From the NCBI GenBank assembly GCA_003564155.1, contig PWOA01000109.1:1-52577 (forward strand): a DNA stretch of 52,577 nt, given 5' to 3'. Shown here piece after piece: positions 8,149-17,005 of this stretch. Below the pieces are notes generated by a model. It saw only the letters and a list, made by a program, of their open reading frames with translations, made no database searches and was not told where the DNA came from. Both the position numbers and the translations under genes were made by a program. This DNA comes from Candidatus Cloacimonadota bacterium (GTDB taxonomy: Bacteria; Cloacimonadota; Cloacimonadia; Cloacimonadales; PWNZ01). The first letter of the stretch is position 1; every line of letters begins with the position of its first letter.

Positions 8149-10623
8149 TTACCTCTTTTTTATTTCATAATTAACTGATAGTTGGTTAAAGACTTTATCT
8201 ACAAGTTTCTGGATAGTATCATCGGTTAATGTTCCCTTATTTGAACTTAGTACTAAACGGTATGTCAGGCTTCGATGATTAACCTGGATATTCTTGCCAA
8301 TAAATTCATCAATCAACAGAACATCCTGAATTAATTGATGATTTGTTTCTTTTATCTTTCGAACGATATCAGCATGATCTATATTTCTGTCAACTATGAA
8401 AGATATATCTCTTTCGACATCAGGATAACGTATGATGTCCTTATAATGCTTTTCTTTAACTGCTGATATCAACAATATCTCTTCTAAATCGATATCAAAA
8501 ATATATATCGGCTGTTCAATTTCAAATTGTTTAGCAATTAATGGATCTAATTTACCCATAAAACCTAAGATCTTTTTACCATATAATAAACTTAAGCCTT
8601 GACCTTTTTGTAGAAAAGGTTGCGAATCATCAGGTTTTGAAGTAATTTTATCATTCACCTTTTCAAGCAATTTCTCTATAGTTCCTTTGACAGTAAATAT
8701 ATCAGCTTTGATTGTTTTATATTTCCAATGATATTTTCTATGATCACCTGCCACTATGCCCGATAGATGCAATTTCTCTATAGCCATATTATCTTGATCA
8801 TAATAAACTCTGCCTAATTCAAATAATTTAAGATTATCTTGTTTGTTATTAATATTAAGTCTTAAATTTTGCAGTATACCGGGGAGCAGTGAGCTTCTAA
8901 GAATTGATGAGTCAGATCCGATTGGATTATCTAATTCAATGTAAGAATGACGATAATCGTTATCAGCTAATTCCAGAAAATTGAGTTGTTTTTTATCAGC
9001 AAAAGAACTGTTAATAACTTCTAAAAAGCCGCAATAAGAAAGAAAATCTGCTATCATCCTTTTAGAAGTTAGTCTATTTTTGTCGGTTAGAATGATTCGA
9101 GAACTACTTCCGGTGGTCTTAATGCGGTTATATCCGTAGAGTCTAATTATCTCTTCAATAATATCAATTTCTCGGGATACATCTTTGCGGAAATGGGTTA
9201 TAGAAAACTCAATATAATTGACTTTACTGTCACTTATATTCAGATTTCCTGATTTTATCTCTTGTATAGAATTATTATTATTATTATCACTATCACTTGT
9301 AAAAAGACCGACATTTACTAACTGAAACTCCAGTTTTTCAAGGTAATTGATAATTTGATCGGCAGAAAGATCAGTAGTCAGGATTTTATTGACACGTGAA
9401 GGTCTTATTTTAACTGTTTTTTGGACTATTGGAGAAGGATAAGAATCACAGTAGCTTACTAATTTACCACCACAAATATCCAAAATAAGTTCGGTTGCTC
9501 TATCAGATATGTCACTTACTGTATGTGATGATAAGTTTCGTTGAAAGCGGTATGCTGAATCGGTGTTTATTTTTAAACGGTTAGTAGTTTGGCGTATTGA
9601 CACATAATTAAAGTTAGCTGCTTCCAAAACAATATTCTTAGTATGCTTTGTAATAGATGAACCAATATTTCCAATTATTCCGGCAATAGCTACAGGTTTC
9701 GTTGAATCTGCTATGACTAAATCAGTATCTTGTAAGTCATAGTTTTTATTATTTAATGCAGTAAAAGTTTCGCCCGACTTAGCTTTTCGGACAACGATTT
9801 TACCATCTTTTATTAAGTCATAATCAAAGGCATGTAAAGGATGTCCGAATTCGAGCATGATGTAATTAGTAATATCAACGATATTATTCACAGGTTTTAT
9901 GTTGACGGATCTTAGTTTTTCACGTAACCAGAATGGTGATTCTTGTACATTAACACCTTTAATTACCTTAGCTAAATATCTGGGGCATAGATGATAATCT
10001 TGATTATCCACTAAATTTGGATCATGATCAATACCTTTATAAGTCGGTATTTGAGGGTATTGTAAAGAAAGGTTTAAAATGGCAGCAATATCTCTAGCAA
10101 TACCCAAAATCCCCAGCAAATCCGGCCTGTTAGGAGTAATTTCAACTTCATATAGAACATTCTTGGATTCATAAACATCTTGTAAGGGAGTTCCATTTTT
10201 TGCCGATAATGGCAAACTAATTATACCGTCATGATTATCTGAAATATGCAGATCTTGTTCTGAGCATAACATACCTTCCGATTTAATACCTTTTATCATA
10301 GCATTTTTAATAATACTATCACCTAATGTCGAATCAGCAGGTATGAAAGCGGTCTTTAATCCTTCATCACAGTTAGATGCACCACAAACTACTTGTTTGA
10401 TACTCGAACCATCTGAAACTTTGCAAATAAATAAGTTATTGCTGTTAGGATGAATTTGCGTAGAAATGATTTCTGCAACTTTTACATTCTCAATATATTG
10501 AAAATATTGTTCCTGATTAACAGCTTCAACTTCAATACCGCTGAAAGTTAATTCATCTGCTAATTTTTGATGAGAAATATTCAAATCGATATAATTTTGC
10601 AGCCATTTATAGCTAAATTTCAT
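8149..10623 (-). CDS. pheT: Phenylalanine-tRNA ligase beta subunit
   Basis: PheT is the large subunit of the alpha2-beta2 synthetase that charges tRNA-Phe. The 824-residue protein has the N-terminal tRNA-binding EMAP-type domain (about 38-150, with HPNSNNLFICKV), the B3/B4 editing domain, the B5 domain, the catalytic-like core (RSSLLPGILQNLRLN) and the C-terminal ferredoxin-like anticodon-binding domain (about 730-824, starting RYPDVERDISF). Residues about 443-465 contain a short asparagine run that looks like a low-complexity insert. GAGGGAAAG precedes the ATG. Unlike many bacteria, it is separated from pheS by 180 bases. Confidence 0.96.
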   Translation of the reverse strand: MKFSYKWLQNYIDLNISHQKLADELTFSGIEVEAVNQEQYFQYIENVKVAEIISTQIHPNSNNLFICKVSDGSSIKQVVCGASNCDEGLKTAFIPADSTLGDSIIKNAMIKGIKSEGMLCSEQDLHISDNHDGIISLPLSAKNGTPLQDVYESKNVLYEVEITPNRPDLLGILGIARDIAAILNLSLQYPQIPTYKGIDHDPNLVDNQDYHLCPRYLAKVIKGVNVQESPFWLREKLRSVNIKPVNNIVDITNYIMLEFGHPLHAFDYDLIKDGKIVVRKAKSGETFTALNNKNYDLQDTDLVIADSTKPVAIAGIIGNIGSSITKHTKNIVLEAANFNYVSIRQTTNRLKINTDSAYRFQRNLSSHTVSDISDRATELILDICGGKLVSYCDSYPSPIVQKTVKIRPSRVNKILTTDLSADQIINYLEKLEFQLVNVGLFTSDSDNNNNNSIQEIKSGNLNISDSKVNYIEFSITHFRKDVSREIDIIEEIIRLYGYNRIKTTGSSSRIILTDKNRLTSKRMIADFLSYCGFLEVINSSFADKKQLNFLELADNDYRHSYIELDNPIGSDSSILRSSLLPGILQNLRLNINNKQDNLKLFELGRVYYDQDNMAIEKLHLSGIVAGDHRKYHWKYKTIKADIFTVKGTIEKLLEKVNDKITSKPDDSQPFLQKGQGLSLLYGKKILGFMGKLDPLIAKQFEIEQPIYIFDIDLEEILLISAVKEKHYKDIIRYPDVERDISFIVDRNIDHADIVRKIKETNHQLIQDVLLIDEFIGKNIQVNHRSLTYRLVLSSNKGTLTDDTIQKLVDKVFNQLSVNYEIKKR

Positions 10624-10803
10624 CTTTCCCTCTATATTTAGATAATTGTAAATATATTGCTTATAAAAAAACTATGAGTTAAATTGAGTGTAATCATATC
10701 TTTATCCACATCAGATCCATTTTTAATTTTTCTAGGAGCTACTATTTATAACTAGATCTTATTTAATAATGGTTAATGAGATAAACAGATGTTAAAGAAT
10801 ATC
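10624..10803 (-). promoter_or_regulatory. pheS-pheT intergenic spacer with one DnaA-box match
   Basis: This 180-base spacer is AT-rich and holds no gene. It has one perfect TTATCCACA at 10702-10710 on the plus strand. No convincing promoter or terminator is seen. One perfect 9-base match in 52 kb is close to chance expectation, so a regulatory role is uncertain. Confidence 0.2.
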
Positions 10804-11859
10804 TCAACACAATTGTTTAAGAAAACGGACATCATTCTCAAATAGAATACGGATATCAGGAAGACGATATTTTAATAGTGTTATTCTATCAATACCTAAG
10901 CCAAAAGCATAGCCGGTAAATCTTTCGGAATCTATCCCTACTGCGTCAAATACATTCGGATCGACCATTCCGGCTCCACCAATTTCCAGCCAGCCACTTT
11001 GTTTACATATAGAACAGCCTGCACCTTTGCAGCTAAAACAGCGTATATCAAATTCAGCGCTAGGTTCGGTAAATGGGAAGAAATGAGGTCTAAACCGCCA
11101 TTCTATATCATTACCAAACATCATGGTAGCAAAGTAACTTAATATGTCACGTAAGTCGGCAAAAGTAGTATTATCATTGACACACAAACCTTCAACTTGG
11201 TGAAAGAACGGTGAATGTGATCGGTCAGGTTTGTCATTTCTATAACATCTACCAATAGAAATAATCTTAATAGGCGGCTGATTATTTTCCATTATTCTTA
11301 CTTGTACTGTAGATGTTTGGCTTCTCAAAAGAAGTCGATTATTACTGTCGTCTTGCAGCCTTTTAATATAAAAAGTGTCCATTTCATTGCGTGCTGGATG
11401 GTTAGGAGGAGTATTGAGTGCATCAAAATTGTGGTATTCATCTTCAATTTCATTACCTTCGACAATGTCAAATCCCAGAGTTATGAAGATATCTTCAATT
11501 TTTCTCTGTGTCTGTGTTAAAGGATGTAGTCCTCCTATTTGAGGTTGCAAACCGGGCATTGTCAAATCTATTGATTCAGCTTGAATAGTACGGTCATATT
11601 TTAACTTTTCAATTTCATGTGCTCGTTGCTGAATCAACGATTCCATTTTTTGTTTGGTTAAGTTTAACTGTTTACCGACACGGGGACGTTCATCAGCAGA
11701 TAACGATCCTAATTTTTTCATCATATTCATAAGTTCGCTTTTTTTCCCTAAAAAACTGGACTTAATATTATTTAGTTGATGATCGTTATCGGCGTCGATT
11801 AAAGCTATCTTAACCTGCTGGATCAATTCTTCAAAGTGCTTTTCCAAAAAATTCTCCAT
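10804..11859 (-). CDS. pheS: Phenylalanine-tRNA ligase alpha subunit
   Basis: PheS is the catalytic subunit of phenylalanyl-tRNA synthetase. The 351-residue protein has an N-terminal coiled coil (about 1-90), class II motif 1 around HPLTQTQRKIEDIF, motif 2 (IGRCYRNDKPDRSHSPFFHQVEG) shortened here as IGRCYR..HSPFFHQVEG, and motif 3 (AFGLGIDRITLLKY). A CFSCKGAGCSICKQSGW segment contains four cysteines in a CxxC-CxxC arrangement seen in many bacterial PheS proteins. It lies 37 bases after rplT in the infC-rpmI-rplT-pheS order. Confidence 0.96.
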   Translation of the reverse strand: MENFLEKHFEELIQQVKIALIDADNDHQLNNIKSSFLGKKSELMNMMKKLGSLSADERPRVGKQLNLTKQKMESLIQQRAHEIEKLKYDRTIQAESIDLTMPGLQPQIGGLHPLTQTQRKIEDIFITLGFDIVEGNEIEDEYHNFDALNTPPNHPARNEMDTFYIKRLQDDSNNRLLLRSQTSTVQVRIMENNQPPIKIISIGRCYRNDKPDRSHSPFFHQVEGLCVNDNTTFADLRDILSYFATMMFGNDIEWRFRPHFFPFTEPSAEFDIRCFSCKGAGCSICKQSGWLEIGGAGMVDPNVFDAVGIDSERFTGYAFGLGIDRITLLKYRLPDIRILFENDVRFLKQLC

Positions 11860-11896
11860 TCAATTCACAATGATGAGAAGTTATGATTTTTATCTA

Positions 11897-12250
11897 TCAA
11901 AGGACTTTTTTTACCGTTTCACATAATTCATTAAAAGCCTGGGGATCGTTCATTGCCAGGAAAGCTAATGCTTTTCTATCTAAGTCAATTTCTGCTTTAT
12001 TCAGGCCATTTATGAATGAGCTATAAGTTAATCCTTGCAATCTAACAGCTGCATTTATTCTGATTATCCATAGTTTGCGGAATTCTCTTTTTCTATTTTT
12101 TCTGTCACGGTAAGCATAGAGCCAACCTTTTTCAACTGCTTGGCGAGCACTACGATAAAGATTACCCCTTGCTCCATAATAGCCCTTTGCAGCTTTTAAA
12201 TATTTTTTTCTGCGTTTTTTTGCTGCTACGTTATTATTTACTCTTGACAT
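11897..12250 (-). CDS. rplT: 50S ribosomal protein L20
   Basis: This 117-residue basic protein shows the L20 signature ([20 protein letters not shown], and [15 protein letters not shown]). It binds 23S rRNA early in large-subunit assembly and, in E. coli and Bacillus, represses its own operon by binding the leader mRNA. AAAGGAG lies 6 bases before the ATG. It follows rpmI by 29 bases. Confidence 0.98.
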   Translation of the reverse strand: MSRVNNNVAAKKRRKKYLKAAKGYYGARGNLYRSARQAVEKGWLYAYRDRKNRKREFRKLWIIRINAAVRLQGLTYSSFINGLNKAEIDLDRKALAFLAMNDPQAFNELCETVKKVL

Positions 12251-12279
12251 AAAGTATCTCCTTTAAAATAATTATATTA

Positions 12280-12474
12280 TTAAGCATTCAACATTTTTTT
12301 TACTCTGGGAGTATCAACTGCCGCTACATAACCCGGTTGCCTTAAGTTACGTTTACGTTTTCTTGTTTTTTTAGTTAAAATGTGCCCTAAATAAGAGTGC
12401 TGTCTTTTAATTTTACCTTTTGCAGTCAGCTTAAAACGTTTGGCAGCACCTTTTCTGGTCTTAATTTTAGGCAT
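12280..12474 (-). CDS. rpmI: 50S ribosomal protein L35
   Basis: A 64-residue, lysine/arginine-rich protein of standard L35 length, starting [20 protein letters not shown] and ending in PRVKKML. It is a component of the large ribosomal subunit. AAGGAGG lies just before the ATG, and the gene sits between infC and rplT with 26 and 29 base spacers, the usual IF3 operon. Confidence 0.97.
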   Translation of the reverse strand: MPKIKTRKGAAKRFKLTAKGKIKRQHSYLGHILTKKTRKRKRNLRQPGYVAAVDTPRVKKMLNA

Positions 12475-12500
12475 AAATCCTCCTTAAAATATGATTTATA

Positions 12501-13091
12501 TTACTCGCTATTCTTTTCAGTAGTTTTATTTTTATCATCGATATCTTTACGGGGTACCATAATCATAGATATAGTTCTCATTTCGCTTTTTGGTGGGGCA
12601 TCCACTTCTGCGTAATCTTTTAAGTCTTCAACTAACCGTTCCAAAACTTCAAAACCTAACTCTTTATGAGTGATTTGGCGTCCTTTAAATCTGATGGTAA
12701 ACTTAACTTTGTTCTGTTGTTCTAAAAATTTAATTGCATTTTTCTTCTTGAAATGATAATCGTGATCATCGGTATGTGGTCCCATTTTGATCTCTTTCAA
12801 CTGGACTACATGTTGTCTTTTTTTTGCTTCCCGTACACTTTTTTCCTTATGGTAGTAGTATTTACCAAAGGACATTATTTTACACACCGGTGGTTTGGCA
12901 TTGGCAGATATTTCAACTAAGTCTAAGTTTTCCGACTCAGCTTTCCGTAAGGCAGTTTGGGTATCTACAATCCCTATTTGCCTGCCGTCAGAACTAATTA
13001 ATCTTACGTTCTCAGCATCAATCTGATTGTTGATCCGTTCCTTTGGGACTTCAACTTTTTTCTTTGCTTTACCTCTTCTTATCCGTATTAT
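12501..13091 (-). CDS. infC: Translation initiation factor IF-3, noncanonical start codon
   Basis: IF-3 prevents subunit joining and checks start-codon choice. The N-terminal domain (PKERINNQIDAENVRLI, then SSDGRQIGIV) and C-terminal domain (SFGKYYYHKEK, then HDYHFKKKNAIKFL) are both complete. The first ATG/GTG/TTG in frame (GTG at 12887) would remove the whole N-terminal domain. Upstream of that, the frame stays open only to a TAA at 13109-13107, and contains ATT (13094), ATA (13091) and ATA (13088) directly after AAGGAGG (13103-13097). The ATA at 13091, 5 bases after GGAGG, is chosen here; ATT at 13094 or ATA at 13088 are possible. About 196 residues. Use of a rare start is established for infC and allows autoregulation by IF-3. 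Confidence 0.93.
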   Translation of the reverse strand: MIRIRRGKAKKKVEVPKERINNQIDAENVRLISSDGRQIGIVDTQTALRKAESENLDLVEISANAKPPVCKIMSFGKYYYHKEKSVREAKKRQHVVQLKEIKMGPHTDDHDYHFKKKNAIKFLEQQNKVKFTIRFKGRQITHKELGFEVLERLVEDLKDYAEVDAPPKSEMRTISMIMVPRKDIDDKNKTTEKNSE

Positions 13092-13094
13092 AAT

Positions 13095-13279
13095 AACCTC
13101 CTTATGTTATAAACGGTTTTTATATATTAAAAAAGCGGATGAACGTACTTCACCCGCTTTTATGATTTAAAGAGCTTATTAATTCTCTATTCATATTTTC
13201 TTTAATTATTCGGAACCTTAGCGAATTAATTCGTAAGGTAGAAGCGAGCAAGCTTCATTTCAACAACAACTTTGTTACA
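13095..13279 (-). promoter_or_regulatory. infC 5' leader with hairpins and attenuator
   Basis: The leader between the promoter and infC holds, in transcription order: a GAAGC/GCTTC hairpin (about 13254-13239), a longer hairpin of ACCTTA/TAAGGT around a CGAA/TTCG core (about 13239-13214), and an intrinsic terminator (13161-13129) only 35 bases before infC. A terminator inside a ribosomal-protein leader is typical of attenuation. L20-dependent control is known for this operon in Bacillus and E. coli; whether L20 or another signal acts here is inference. Confidence 0.6.
13129..13161 (-). terminator. Leader terminator (probable attenuator) before infC
   Basis: AAAAGCGG at 13131-13138 pairs with CCGCTTTT at 13154-13161, and TGAA pairs with TTCA inside, across one A-C mismatch, with a 5-base loop. 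Read on the minus strand it ends in six T. It lies downstream of the TTGACA promoter and upstream of infC, so it would stop transcripts before the operon unless relieved. The same hairpin also has T residues on the other strand. Confidence 0.75.
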
Positions 13280-13307
13280 TAAATATTTAAAGCGTGGTTT
13301 ATGTCAA
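13280..13307 (-). promoter_or_regulatory. Promoter of the infC operon
   Basis: On the minus strand a perfect TTGACA (-35, 13307-13302) is followed after 16 bases by TATTTA (13285-13280). It lies 21 bases after the stop codon of the upstream lipoprotein gene. The -35 match is strong, the -10 match is moderate. Confidence 0.6.
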
Positions 13308-13328
13308 GGATTTATGATGATTCTGATA

Positions 13329-14117
13329 TTAATGGTTCAAATTTACTAATTCGAATAAGAATTTGTTTAATAAGTTTCTGCTTCTGGTCTCTACAGCCTG
13401 TTTTTCATAAAACTTATGCCTATCAGATATGCTAACTACAATAATTCTTTCACTTTTATTGAAATTAAACTGTATAATGCCTAACTCATAAAATGTATTA
13501 TTGCCAAAATTTGTTACAATATTTGCTGGGAAAACAAAACTCCTATTTGATGGTGAAATTTCTTTGTACCATTCAGATACCTGATCATTATCCCAATCTT
13601 CATCATCCCAAAATTCTGAGAATGCATAAGCAATTTGGTTATGGTTGTTCACATCTAAAGACCAGTCCACTTTGGCATTTTCCGAAGGATAATAATTTTC
13701 GGGGAATGTGGTGTAAGATGTAGCATATGGTATTTGAACAGTAATTGAATAAGAGTTTTCATCTGTTTCTATATCAAATAAGTATTCGCTACCTTCTTCG
13801 TAATCGTAGTTCACAAACCAGATATGCTGCCATTTTTTTACTTCTACAGGTTTATTATTAATTCTGACTATAATCAGTGAGTCTTTTATTGATGGATTAA
13901 TTGGGAAAAAGAACGTTTCATATGTGTTGTTATATTGGCCGTTACTGACTTCCTGGATGTCCATAATACTTATATATAGATCTATCTTGCTAGAATCAAT
14001 GTTTTGCGGATTTAAAAAATCAATTGGTGAAGTAATATCAAGATCATTATCTTTTGTACAACCAATAAGAATAATCATTGTTATACATAAAAGAAATGCA
14101 TAAAATTTATAAATCAT
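13329..14117 (-). CDS. Lipoprotein of unknown function
   Basis: A 262-residue protein starting MIYKFYAFLLC with a hydrophobic segment and a lipobox (LIGC), so predicted to be lipid-anchored. The ATG at 14117 is chosen because AGAGG lies 5 bases upstream; a longer frame to 14159 lacks a ribosome-binding site and would bury the signal peptide. The mature part is acidic, rich in Asn, Asp and Tyr, and contains WDDEDWDND; it looks like mostly beta structure. I recognise no family. It is a single gene between the formate dehydrogenase cluster and the infC operon. Confidence 0.65.
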   Translation of the reverse strand: MIYKFYAFLLCITMIILIGCTKDNDLDITSPIDFLNPQNIDSSKIDLYISIMDIQEVSNGQYNNTYETFFFPINPSIKDSLIIVRINNKPVEVKKWQHIWFVNYDYEEGSEYLFDIETDENSYSITVQIPYATSYTTFPENYYPSENAKVDWSLDVNNHNQIAYAFSEFWDDEDWDNDQVSEWYKEISPSNRSFVFPANIVTNFGNNTFYELGIIQFNFNKSERIIVVSISDRHKFYEKQAVETRSRNLLNKFLFELVNLNH

Positions 14118-14248
14118 GTTACCTCTATAGTAAAGAAAATCGCTACCTATATGATACAACCTTTATCTCCAATTAAAATATCATGTGTCTTTTCATTTGC
14201 CGCAAATCCTCATTTAAGACATAAGTCTGTTAAGGACTAAGCTATATT

Positions 14249-16945
14249 CTATGATATTATTTTGGAAATCTTTGCTGCACAAACTTTATATTCGGGTATT
14301 TTAGCTGTTGGATCAACTGCATTAATTGTAAGTCTATTAGCCGGTGCTTCTGCATAATGGAAAGGTATATAGATAACCCCCTGTTGAATTCTCTTGGTGA
14401 CGAAAGCATTAGTTTCGATTTCACCTCTTCTCGTTATGACTTTAACTTTTTCACTGTTAGATATACTCATTTTTTCAGCGTCGACTACTGAAATCATAAC
14501 CATTGGCTTAGCTATATTATTCAAACCTTGAGATTTTCTAGACATTGTTCCGGTGTGGAATTGTTCCAGAACCCTTCCTGTCGTCATTATCAGTGGATAT
14601 TCATCGTTAGGGAGTTCGGCAGGTTCTTTGAATTCAATAGCATGGAAAAGACCTAACCCACGAGTAAATTGATCTTTATGCAGATATGGAGTTCCAGGAT
14701 GATCTACTGTCGGGCAAGGCCACTGAAGGCCTTCTTTACCAACTCTATCCCAAGTTATACCGGCATATGAAGGTGCAACAGCATTAATTTCTGTTGTTAT
14801 ATCTCTGATGGTTTGGTAATTCCAATCTGATCCCATTTTATTAGCGATTAATTGAATAATTTCCCAATCATCTTTTGCTTGCCCGGGAGCTTTAAGAGCT
14901 GGATTGAGCCGTTGAACTCGACGTTCTGTATTAGTAAAATGTCCTGTTTTTTCGGCGTATGTTGATGCAGGAAGAACAACATCGGCCAATTCAGCAGTTT
15001 CAGTCATAAAGATGTCTTGAACAACTAAAAATTCTGTTTTCTCCAGCGACTCTATGGTATGATATTGATCCGGATCACTGATAAAAGGATTTTCACCCAT
15101 AATATAGAGGCCTTTAATTGTACCTTTAATTATGCTATCTGTTATTTCGGTGATAGTTAGTCCGATTTTATCGGATAATGATTTACTCCAAAAATTTTCA
15201 AACTTACTTTTTGATTTTGGATCTGTAACTTTTTGATATGCCGGGTAAACATTGGGTAGGCAACCCATGTCACAAGCTCCTTGGACATTCGACTGTCCTC
15301 TAAGAGGATTAACGCCACCACCAGGTTTGCCTAAATTACCACATAGCATTTGCAGATTAGCGATCGATTTAACATTATCCGTTCCGGTAGTATGTTGAGT
15401 TATACCCATAGAATAAAAGACACTGCCGGTTTTGGCTTTAGCGAAAAGTTCTGCAATTTTATGTAATTTGGCTGCTGGGACTCCGGACAGCGTTTCTACA
15501 TTTTCAGGAGAATATTTATCTTTCATGACTTCTTTTTTGAGATCCTCAAAATTCTCCGTCCTTGATTGGATATAATCTTTATCTTCCCAACCATTTTTTA
15601 TAATCAATTGCATGAGACAGTTTATTACAGCTACATCGGAACCCGGTCTTTGTGCGGCATAAATTTCAGCATAGTCTGCCAAGGCTATTTCTTTTGGATC
15701 TATAACTATAACTTTAGACTTGCCATCCCTGACAGCTTTTTTTATTCTTGCTGAGATCACAGGATGAGCAGCGGTAGTATCAGACCCGGTTACTAAAATA
15801 ACACCAGCTTTATTAATATCTTTAATATCATTTGTCATAGCACCACTTCCGAACGATGCAGCCAGACCGGCCACAGTTGAGGAGTGGCATAGCCGCGCAC
15901 AGTGGTCGACATTGTTGTTGCCTATTTCCCTCCTTATAAGCTTTTGGAAAGCGTAGTTATCTTCGTTAGTTACTTTAGCTGAAGCTAAACCTGCAATTGC
16001 TTCGTTGCCATGTTCAGTTATGATATTTTTAAATTTTTTAGCAACAAATGTTATAGCTTCATCCCATGTGGAATTTTCGAATTTCCCTTCACTATTTCTA
16101 ATTAAAGGCGTTGTTAAACGATCTTTGTTTCCAACAAAATCAAACCCATATCGGCCTTTTATGCACAACATACCATTATTAGCCGGTGCTTTCTCTACAC
16201 CGGTTATGCGGATGATTTTATTAATCTTACGGTTAATGTGAAGCTCCAATTGACAGCCGACACCACAATAAGGACAAATTGTCGTTACTTTTTCGAGTTC
16301 CCAAGGTCTGCCTTTACTAATAGCATTTTTATCTATTAAAGCTCCAACAGGACAAAGCTGAACACATTCTCCGCATTGAACACATGTCGACTTGCCCATT
16401 TCTATATTATTATCGAATTCAATTTTAGTTTCAAATCCACGTTGGGCAAAAGTAATCACTTCATTTACAACAGTATTATTACATCCTTCAATACATCTGC
16501 CACATTGTATACATTTCGAACGATCGACAAAAACCATTTCACTGGTTTCATCAATGTCAATAGAGGGGGGAGAAAGGTTAAAAGAAGGTCTTTCTATTTC
16601 TAAATAATAAGCTACATCTTGTAGCTCACAATTACCATTTTGTTCACAAGAAAGGCAGTCATGTTTGCCTGAAGATAGTAAAAGGTCAACTACGAGTCTC
16701 TGATGTGCTTTAACTTCATTAGTATCGGTAGTGATGATCATCCCTTCTCTAACTGGCAAGTTGCATGAAGACTGCAATCCATTCATACCTTCAACATACA
16801 CCATACAAACACGGCATCTACCTAAGGGTCCTGTTTTATTGTGATAGCATAACGACGGAATGTAAATGTCATTATTTTTTGCAGCTGACAGAACTGTTTC
16901 TCCCGGAGAGGCGTAACAAACTGTTCCGTTGATCACTATGTTCAT
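14249..16945 (-). CDS. Formate dehydrogenase catalytic subunit, molybdopterin, cysteine type, NuoG-like N-terminus
   Basis: This 898-residue protein oxidises formate to CO2 (or the reverse) at a molybdenum or tungsten bis-MGD site. Domains in order: [2Fe-2S] (C33, C44, C47, C61), the NuoG-type His-Cys3 [4Fe-4S] (H95 or nearby, C97, C100, C106), two ferredoxin [4Fe-4S] motifs (C145-C155, C188-C198), and the molybdopterin domain with its own cluster (C224, C227, C231, C261). The active-site segment RLCHSSTVAG carries Cys353 and His354 where E. coli FdhF has selenocysteine and histidine; GQSNVQGACDMGCLPN is formate-dehydrogenase-specific. GGAGG lies 5 bases before the ATG. With the NuoF- and NuoE-like subunits upstream it should form an NAD-linked, possibly ferredoxin-bifurcating enzyme. 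The last property is inferred. Confidence 0.93.
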   Translation of the reverse strand: MNIVINGTVCYASPGETVLSAAKNNDIYIPSLCYHNKTGPLGRCRVCMVYVEGMNGLQSSCNLPVREGMIITTDTNEVKAHQRLVVDLLLSSGKHDCLSCEQNGNCELQDVAYYLEIERPSFNLSPPSIDIDETSEMVFVDRSKCIQCGRCIEGCNNTVVNEVITFAQRGFETKIEFDNNIEMGKSTCVQCGECVQLCPVGALIDKNAISKGRPWELEKVTTICPYCGVGCQLELHINRKINKIIRITGVEKAPANNGMLCIKGRYGFDFVGNKDRLTTPLIRNSEGKFENSTWDEAITFVAKKFKNIITEHGNEAIAGLASAKVTNEDNYAFQKLIRREIGNNNVDHCARLCHSSTVAGLAASFGSGAMTNDIKDINKAGVILVTGSDTTAAHPVISARIKKAVRDGKSKVIVIDPKEIALADYAEIYAAQRPGSDVAVINCLMQLIIKNGWEDKDYIQSRTENFEDLKKEVMKDKYSPENVETLSGVPAAKLHKIAELFAKAKTGSVFYSMGITQHTTGTDNVKSIANLQMLCGNLGKPGGGVNPLRGQSNVQGACDMGCLPNVYPAYQKVTDPKSKSKFENFWSKSLSDKIGLTITEITDSIIKGTIKGLYIMGENPFISDPDQYHTIESLEKTEFLVVQDIFMTETAELADVVLPASTYAEKTGHFTNTERRVQRLNPALKAPGQAKDDWEIIQLIANKMGSDWNYQTIRDITTEINAVAPSYAGITWDRVGKEGLQWPCPTVDHPGTPYLHKDQFTRGLGLFHAIEFKEPAELPNDEYPLIMTTGRVLEQFHTGTMSRKSQGLNNIAKPMVMISVVDAEKMSISNSEKVKVITRRGEIETNAFVTKRIQQGVIYIPFHYAEAPANRLTINAVDPTAKIPEYKVCAAKISKIIS

Positions 16946-17005
16946 AAAACCTCCTATAAGAGTTACCGGTTTTGATTAAATTTAATTATTAAGATCGTAA
17001 TATTG

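Noticed and set aside
10702-10710. Perfect DnaA box between pheS and pheT as a sign of an origin
   Set aside because: It is alone, and one exact 9-base match is close to chance in 52 kb of AT-rich DNA.
12501-12887. Short IF-3 starting at GTG 12887
   Set aside because: It would lack the N-terminal domain, and a complete in-frame domain with a perfect ribosome-binding site lies directly upstream.
14249-16945. Respiratory complex I NuoG as an identity for the large molybdopterin protein
   Set aside because: The active-site RLCHSS segment and the GQSNVQGACDMG motif are those of formate dehydrogenase, and the other complex I subunits are absent.
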